The notes beneath the pieces are model-generated. The model saw nothing but the letters and a program-made list of their open reading frames with translations. It did not search any database and had not been told where the DNA came from. From Prevotella sp. UBA1378 (GTDB taxonomy: Bacteria; Bacteroidota; Bacteroidia; Bacteroidales; Bacteroidaceae): a DNA stretch of 11,322 nucleotides. Position numbers and translations under genes: made by a program. Location: positions 1-11,322 of the forward strand of contig DBRC01000053.1 of the NCBI GenBank assembly GCA_002305505.1, given 5' to 3'. Shown one piece after another: positions 7,013-11,322 of the stretch; the stretch's first letter is position 1; every line of letters begins with the position of its first letter.

Positions 7013-8380
7013 ATGACTTATTTCAAAAGACACATAGACGACAAATTGCGCGAGTGGAAAAACGATGCTCGACGCAAGCCATTGCTGATACGGGGTGCTC
7101 GTCAGGTGGGCAAGTCCACTGCCGTGAGAGAACTCGGAAAGCAATTCCGCTACTTTGTGGAGGTGAACTTTGAAAAGCAACCCGATCTGCGGCAGCTGTT
7201 CACGGAGAACATCAACGTGAAGACTACGTGCGAGAAACTCAGCGGTACGCTTGCCATACCCATCATACCGGGCGAGACGCTCCTTTTCATCGACGAAATT
7301 CAGGTAAGCAAGGAAGCTGTCATGGCTCTGCGCTACTTCAAGGAGGACTATCCCGAACTACATGTCATTGCCGCAGGCTCGCTGTTGGAGTTTGCCTTGG
7401 AAGAACTGCCGTCGTTTGGCGTGGGAAGGATACGCTCCTTGTATATGTACCCGTTCTCGTTCGACGAGTTCCTTATGGCTCAGGGGCTTGGACTCACCGT
7501 TGATTTCAAACGGAGGGCAACGGCCGATGCTCCTCTTACAGAATCGGCACACAAGGCATTGATAGAACAGCTGCGCTCGTTCTATCTTGTAGGAGGAATG
7601 CCGGCAGCCGTGACGGAATGGGTGGAAACGCACAGCTATATAGAGGTGTCGCATATCCACAATGAAATTATCGATACATACAGCGACGACTTTTCCAAAT
7701 ACAAGAAACGGTTTTCGCCTGTTCTCCTCAGGCAGGTGCTACGCTCTACGGCATTACAGGCTGGAAAGAAATTCGTTTATGCCACAGCTGCACGCGATAC
7801 GAAATCCACGGTGGTGAAGGAAGCCCTTCATCTGCTCACGCTTGCCGGGCTTGTCTGCCCCGTGAAGCATACGGACGCACATGGCATTCCGCTCGGAGCA
7901 GAGGAAAATGAAAGTTATGTGAAGTATCTTTTCTTTGACTTGGGCATCATGCAGACCATGCTCAACATTCCTGCGGGATCCATTCTCATGGCTGGCGAGG
8001 TGGACTTTGTGAACAAGGGAGGCGCGTCAGAGATGTTTGCCGGATTGGAGATGATGAAATACGGCGACTGCTTTATGAAACCCGACCTGCATTATTGGCA
8101 AAATCATGCCAAGAACAGTCAGGCAGAAGTGGATTACCTCAAAGTAAGCAACGGCAAGATACTTCCCATAGAGGTTAAAGCCAGCACGCAAGGGAGCATG
8201 CAGAGCCTTTGGATTTTCATGCGTAAACGCAAGCTCTTGGATGGTATCCGCACATCACTTGAGAATTTCGGTCATCTTTCTTACTATGACAAGCAGGATG
8301 ATAATGCCGAGCGACATGTAAATATCATACCCTTGTATGCCTTGAACAACTTATTTACAACAACCCATGAACAACCCTAA
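7013..8380 (+). CDS. AAA-family ATPase with C-terminal DUF4143 domain
   Basis: A 455-residue cytoplasmic protein of the widespread AAA_14/DUF4143 family, near usual full length. The Walker A motif is GARQVGKS (residues 28-35), Walker B is LLFIDE (Asp94-Glu95), and a sensor-like 'VIAAGSLLEFAL' follows near residue 120. A 'LYMYPFSFDEFL' segment after it is typical of the family. The C-terminal half carries a winged-helix-like region (about 220-290) and ends with EVDY (Glu372, Asp374) and PIEVKAS (Glu387, Lys389), the spacing of a PD-(D/E)xK nuclease-like core. The biological role of this family is not settled; ATP-dependent action on DNA is a common suggestion. No partner antitoxin, methylase or helicase gene is adjacent. 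The gene has its own promoter-like sequence and is followed by the hybrid regulator region 28 bp before that region's first possible ATG. Confidence 0.9.
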   Translation: MTYFKRHIDDKLREWKNDARRKPLLIRGARQVGKSTAVRELGKQFRYFVEVNFEKQPDLRQLFTENINVKTTCEKLSGTLAIPIIPGETLLFIDEIQVSKEAVMALRYFKEDYPELHVIAAGSLLEFALEELPSFGVGRIRSLYMYPFSFDEFLMAQGLGLTVDFKRRATADAPLTESAHKALIEQLRSFYLVGGMPAAVTEWVETHSYIEVSHIHNEIIDTYSDDFSKYKKRFSPVLLRQVLRSTALQAGKKFVYATAARDTKSTVVKEALHLLTLAGLVCPVKHTDAHGIPLGAEENESYVKYLFFDLGIMQTMLNIPAGSILMAGEVDFVNKGGASEMFAGLEMMKYGDCFMKPDLHYWQNHAKNSQAEVDYLKVSNGKILPIEVKASTQGSMQSLWIFMRKRKLLDGIRTSLENFGHLSYYDKQDDNAERHVNIIPLYALNNLFTTTHEQP

Positions 8381-8408
8381 ACCATCGCATATATGCAACA
8401 CCGAAAAT

Positions 8409-8471
8409 ATGGCCGTAAAACCCTCTCACAGCCTCTGTATGAGTATTTTAACATTTAAGGGGGGGGGGTAA
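8409..8471 (+). other. Out-of-frame leader ORF ending at the G tract
   Basis: From the ATG at 8409 (or the internal ATG at 8439) a 20-codon frame, MAVKPSHSLC… to …TFKGGG, enters the G run and stops at TAA 8469-8471 directly after it. With one G fewer, or two more, the same frame would continue as KRCHLISRVLGVSAVVSF and enter the hybrid regulator. That would supply a basic n-region and a full hydrophobic core before the LLVSC lipobox. I therefore read it as the detached 5' end of the regulator gene. No good ribosome-binding site is visible for either ATG. Confidence 0.55.
8459..8468. repeat. Homopolymeric G10 tract
   Basis: Ten consecutive G follow ACATTTAA and precede TAAGCGC. The tract lies in the 122-bp gap between the ATPase stop and the GTG at 8503. 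It is the only long homopolymer in the window and a classic substrate for slipped-strand length change. Tract lengths of 9 or 12 would place the upstream ATGs in frame with the regulator; 10 and 11 give early stops. Confidence 0.9.
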
Positions 8472-8502
8472 GCGCTGCCACCTGATTTCAAGAGTTTTAG
8501 GC

Positions 8503-11286
8503 GTGTCTGCCGTTGTCTCTTTCCTGCTCGTTTCGTGTGGAGAGAAGCCAACGGGATTCTCCGCTGACGACCGACGGACAGCCGACAGCGTCGTGCGCAC
8601 AGTGCGCACGACTGACTCGCTCGCCCTGCTGCAAAAGCGACTGGAAAGCCAGGGCGACAGGCTGGGCAGCATCGTGGCCCTGAGGGAATGGGGCGTGGCC
8701 CTGCGCAATGAGAGCCGCTTCGAGGAAGCCCTGCGCACCCACATCGAGGGACTGCGACAGGCCGAGGCCGTCGGCGACACCATAGAATGGGTGCAGGCCC
8801 TGAACAACATCGGCACCGACTACCGCCGCATGGGCGTGCTCGATGTGGCGCAGGAATATCATTACAACGCGTGGAAAATAAGCGAGGAATGCGCCGACAA
8901 CTCGTTCACGGCTAGGAAGAACCGTGTGGTGTCGCTCAACGGATTGGGCAATATCTATCTCACGCTGGGCAACTACGAGCGCGCCGACAGCGTATTGCGC
9001 ATGGCATTGAAAGGCGAACAGGAATTGCACAGTGCTTTGGGGCAGGCCATCAACTATGCCAATCTCGGCTCCATTTTCAGGCACCGGGGGCAAATTGACT
9101 CTGCATGGGTGTACTACCGCAAGTCGATGGCACTGAACACGGAAGCAGGCAGCGACCTCGGCATTTCGCTCTGCCATACCTATTTCGGCTCGCTCTATGA
9201 GAAGACAGGGCAATACGACAAGGCGACCGAGGAATATGAGACCGCCTACCGGATGATGCAGGCCTCGAAGGACGAATGGCACGCGCTGAACTCTCTCATC
9301 GCCCTTGCGGGTATCTATCACACCACGGACCACGATGCCAAGGAAATGGAATATCTGGCCAGGGCAAAAGAGGTGGCGGAAGCCATCAAATCGCCGGAAC
9401 ACTTGGGAGAAATCTATACCTTATACTATCAGCACTACAAGCAGACGGGCGACAGTCGCTCGGCACTGGCTTACTACGAGCAGGCTACCGCCATGCTGGA
9501 CAGTGTATTAGACATGGAGAAGGTGAACCGCATCCAAAACGCGAGCCTGAGCATAGAGCGCAACCGGCAGGAAAGGGAGAAGAACGACATGAAGCTGCGG
9601 CTGGAGCAGGAACGCGCGGCTAAGAGGACGGGCTACATCGTCTTCGCCCTCGTGGTGTTCTCGCTCCTTGGACTGGTTGGCCTGCTGCTTTACATCCAGA
9701 ACATCCGCAGGCGGAACCTCTTGGCCTTGAAACGGCTTTCGTCCCTGCGCGAGAATTTCTTCACCAACATCACCCACGAATTCCGTACGCCACTCACCGT
9801 GATACTCGGCTTGAGCCACGACCTGCAAAATCCGGAAGTGACGGATGTAGGCGACAAGGCGCAGACCATCGAGCGGCAGAGCAATGGACTACTCGCACTC
9901 ATCAACCAGTTACTCGACATCTCCAAGATAAAATCCGCCGTAGGCAACGCCGACTGGAGGAACGGCAATATCACCGCCCACCTCACCATGATCATCGAGA
10001 CCTACCGCGACTATGCCCGCAGCCGCAACATCGACCTGCAGTTCTTCGGCAGGGAGGCGGTGCAGATGGACTTTGTGCCCGACTATGTGAACAAGGTCAT
10101 CAACAACCTGCTTTCCAACGCCTTCAAGTTCACACCCGAATACGGTAAGGTTAGCGTGGCGATGCGGCGCGAGGGAGATCGGCTGCTTATCGATGTGGAG
10201 GATACGGGCGAGGGTATGGACGAAGAGACGCTCGTACACGTCTTCGAGCCTTTCTATCAAGGGGGGAGTGGTACCCAAAACATCGGCACGGGCGTGGGGC
10301 TTGCCCTTGTGAAGCAGATTATGGATGCCGTGGAGGGAACGGTAACGGCGGAGAGCACGGTGGGCAGAGGTACGGCATTCTACCTCAGCGTGCCGATACG
10401 TGATAACATCAAACATAAAACGGCAGAGGTTGCTATCGAAAACACACCCTTGCTACCCAAGAACGAACCGGAACTTGCCGACAACGAGGGAGAAGACAAT
10501 CGGTGCCGCCTGCTCGTCATTGAGGACAACCGCGACATCGCCGCCTACATCGGCTCGCAGTTTGACGGTCGATACGCCGTCAGCTATGCGGAGAACGGTA
10601 AGGTGGGACTGGAAAAGGCACAGGAGCTGGTGCCCGACCTTATCATCACCGACCTGATGATGCCTGAAATGGACGGACTTGAAGTCTGCCGGCAGGTGCG
10701 CGGCAACGAGGTCACGGACCACATTCCCATCATCGTGGTGACGGCGAAGATCACGGAGGAGGAGCGCGTCAAGGGACTGGAAGCCGGTGTCGACGCCTAC
10801 CTCGCCAAGCCGTTCAATGCCGATGAGTTGCGCACAAGGGTGGATAAATTGCTCGAAGGACGACAGTTGCTGCGCGAGAAATACGCACAAATGATGACAG
10901 CACATCAGAATGATGAAGAGGAGAAAGTCACGCAAAGACGGGCAACCGATCTGCGCTTCCTTGCCAAGGTGTCGGATGTCATATACCTCCAGCTCAATCG
11001 CGGCAAGGAAATAGAGGTGTCGCAGATCGCGTCGGCCATGTGCATGAGCGACAGGCAGTTCTACCGCAAGATGAACGCTCTTACGGACAGCACCCCGACG
11101 GTCTATATCCAGCGTGTGAAAATCAAGAAAGCCAAGAGCCTACTTGACGGAGACTCGCGGATGAGTTTTGGGGAGATAGCCGAAAGATGCGGATTCAATG
11201 ACTACTCCAACTTTGTGCGGACATTTAAGAAAGCCTACGGTGTCACGCCTACGGAATATAGACGGAGCAATGCAGGAAAAGTGTAA
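8503..11286 (+). CDS. Hybrid two-component system regulator with TPR sensor
   Basis: A 927-residue one-chain signalling protein counted from GTG 8503. Residues 1-12 are the end of a lipoprotein-type signal (VVSFLLVSC). About 55-336 contain roughly seven tetratricopeptide repeats, the presumed periplasmic sensor; this replaces the beta-propeller sensor of many such regulators. A charged coiled coil (342-375) leads to a transmembrane helix (about 377-397). The kinase has the H-box 'ITHEFRTPL' (His425), the N-box 'NNLLSNAFKFTPEYGK', and the G-boxes 'DTGEGMD' and 'GTGVGLAL'. The receiver has the acidic pair Glu674-Asp675, phospho-acceptor Asp717 (DLMMPEMDG) and Lys769. An AraC-type double helix-turn-helix fills about 837-920. 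All catalytic residues are present, so the core appears functional. The frame is open back to 8452 but has no ATG; the GTG at 8503 is the first usual start, and it removes the positive n-region. Expression probably depends on the G tract just upstream. Target genes are likely beyond the window. Confidence 0.92.
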   Translation: MSAVVSFLLVSCGEKPTGFSADDRRTADSVVRTVRTTDSLALLQKRLESQGDRLGSIVALREWGVALRNESRFEEALRTHIEGLRQAEAVGDTIEWVQALNNIGTDYRRMGVLDVAQEYHYNAWKISEECADNSFTARKNRVVSLNGLGNIYLTLGNYERADSVLRMALKGEQELHSALGQAINYANLGSIFRHRGQIDSAWVYYRKSMALNTEAGSDLGISLCHTYFGSLYEKTGQYDKATEEYETAYRMMQASKDEWHALNSLIALAGIYHTTDHDAKEMEYLARAKEVAEAIKSPEHLGEIYTLYYQHYKQTGDSRSALAYYEQATAMLDSVLDMEKVNRIQNASLSIERNRQEREKNDMKLRLEQERAAKRTGYIVFALVVFSLLGLVGLLLYIQNIRRRNLLALKRLSSLRENFFTNITHEFRTPLTVILGLSHDLQNPEVTDVGDKAQTIERQSNGLLALINQLLDISKIKSAVGNADWRNGNITAHLTMIIETYRDYARSRNIDLQFFGREAVQMDFVPDYVNKVINNLLSNAFKFTPEYGKVSVAMRREGDRLLIDVEDTGEGMDEETLVHVFEPFYQGGSGTQNIGTGVGLALVKQIMDAVEGTVTAESTVGRGTAFYLSVPIRDNIKHKTAEVAIENTPLLPKNEPELADNEGEDNRCRLLVIEDNRDIAAYIGSQFDGRYAVSYAENGKVGLEKAQELVPDLIITDLMMPEMDGLEVCRQVRGNEVTDHIPIIVVTAKITEEERVKGLEAGVDAYLAKPFNADELRTRVDKLLEGRQLLREKYAQMMTAHQNDEEEKVTQRRATDLRFLAKVSDVIYLQLNRGKEIEVSQIASAMCMSDRQFYRKMNALTDSTPTVYIQRVKIKKAKSLLDGDSRMSFGEIAERCGFNDYSNFVRTFKKAYGVTPTEYRRSNAGKV

Positions 11287-11322
11287 GAGCCGACTCTTTA
11301 CCTGGGTTCGGGATAAGGATGT

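Noticed and set aside
8393..8458. 21-codon ORF starting MQHRKYG before the G tract
   Set aside because: It ends at TAA just before the tract, has no signal-peptide character and cannot be joined to the regulator by tract length change.
8381..8502. Invertible promoter as the phase-variation device
   Set aside because: No inverted repeat pair flanking a promoter is visible; the G tract is the only variable-looking element.
11283..11301. Small hairpin at the regulator's stop (GTAAGAG, CCGA loop, CTCTTTAC)
   Set aside because: Short stem with a bulge and no T-tract; the window ends too soon to judge it as a terminator.

Overview
The window comes from the chromosome of a member of the Bacteroidales, most likely a Prevotella or Bacteroides relative. 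The evidence is a hybrid two-component system (sensor kinase, receiver and AraC-type output in one chain), a secreted protein ending in the 'VYNLAGQ…GLYIVKGKK' tail common in this order, a short 'MKK…Y..P..E.V.V' peptide, an HU-like protein, and TAnnTTTG-type promoter boxes. No mobile element, tRNA, rRNA or CRISPR array is visible.

Layout. (1) 99-3032, + strand: a large multidomain exported protein, an 8-bp tandem repeat that overlaps its last codons and stop, then a small acidic-tailed peptide gene and a strong hairpin at 3084-3116. (2) 3278-6549, - strand, read right to left: an HU-like DNA-binding protein, an exported OmpA-family protein with a central concanavalin-like region, a small lipoprotein whose 3' end looks frameshifted, and an exported helical protein of unknown function. 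The last three may form an envelope operon. (3) 6550-7012: a divergent intergenic region with a promoter-like box for each direction and a 33-bp-spaced direct repeat. (4) 7013-8380, + strand: an AAA ATPase with a C-terminal DUF4143 region. (5) 8503-11286, + strand: a hybrid two-component regulator with a TPR sensor.

The most notable signal is a run of ten G at 8459-8468, directly before the hybrid regulator. In the sequence as given, the regulator's frame has no ATG and its first usual start (GTG, 8503) leaves a clipped lipoprotein signal peptide. Two ATG codons upstream of the tract (8409, 8439) lie one base out of phase and run into TAA straight after the G run. A tract of nine or twelve G would join them to the regulator and give a credible lipoprotein signal. 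This suggests a phase-variable switch on a master regulator, a fixed frameshift, or a homopolymer sequencing error.

Functional links between the regions are inference. Hybrid regulators of this type often control neighbouring surface-protein or glycan-use genes, but any such target would lie beyond the right edge. No complete defence or biosynthetic system could be recognised.
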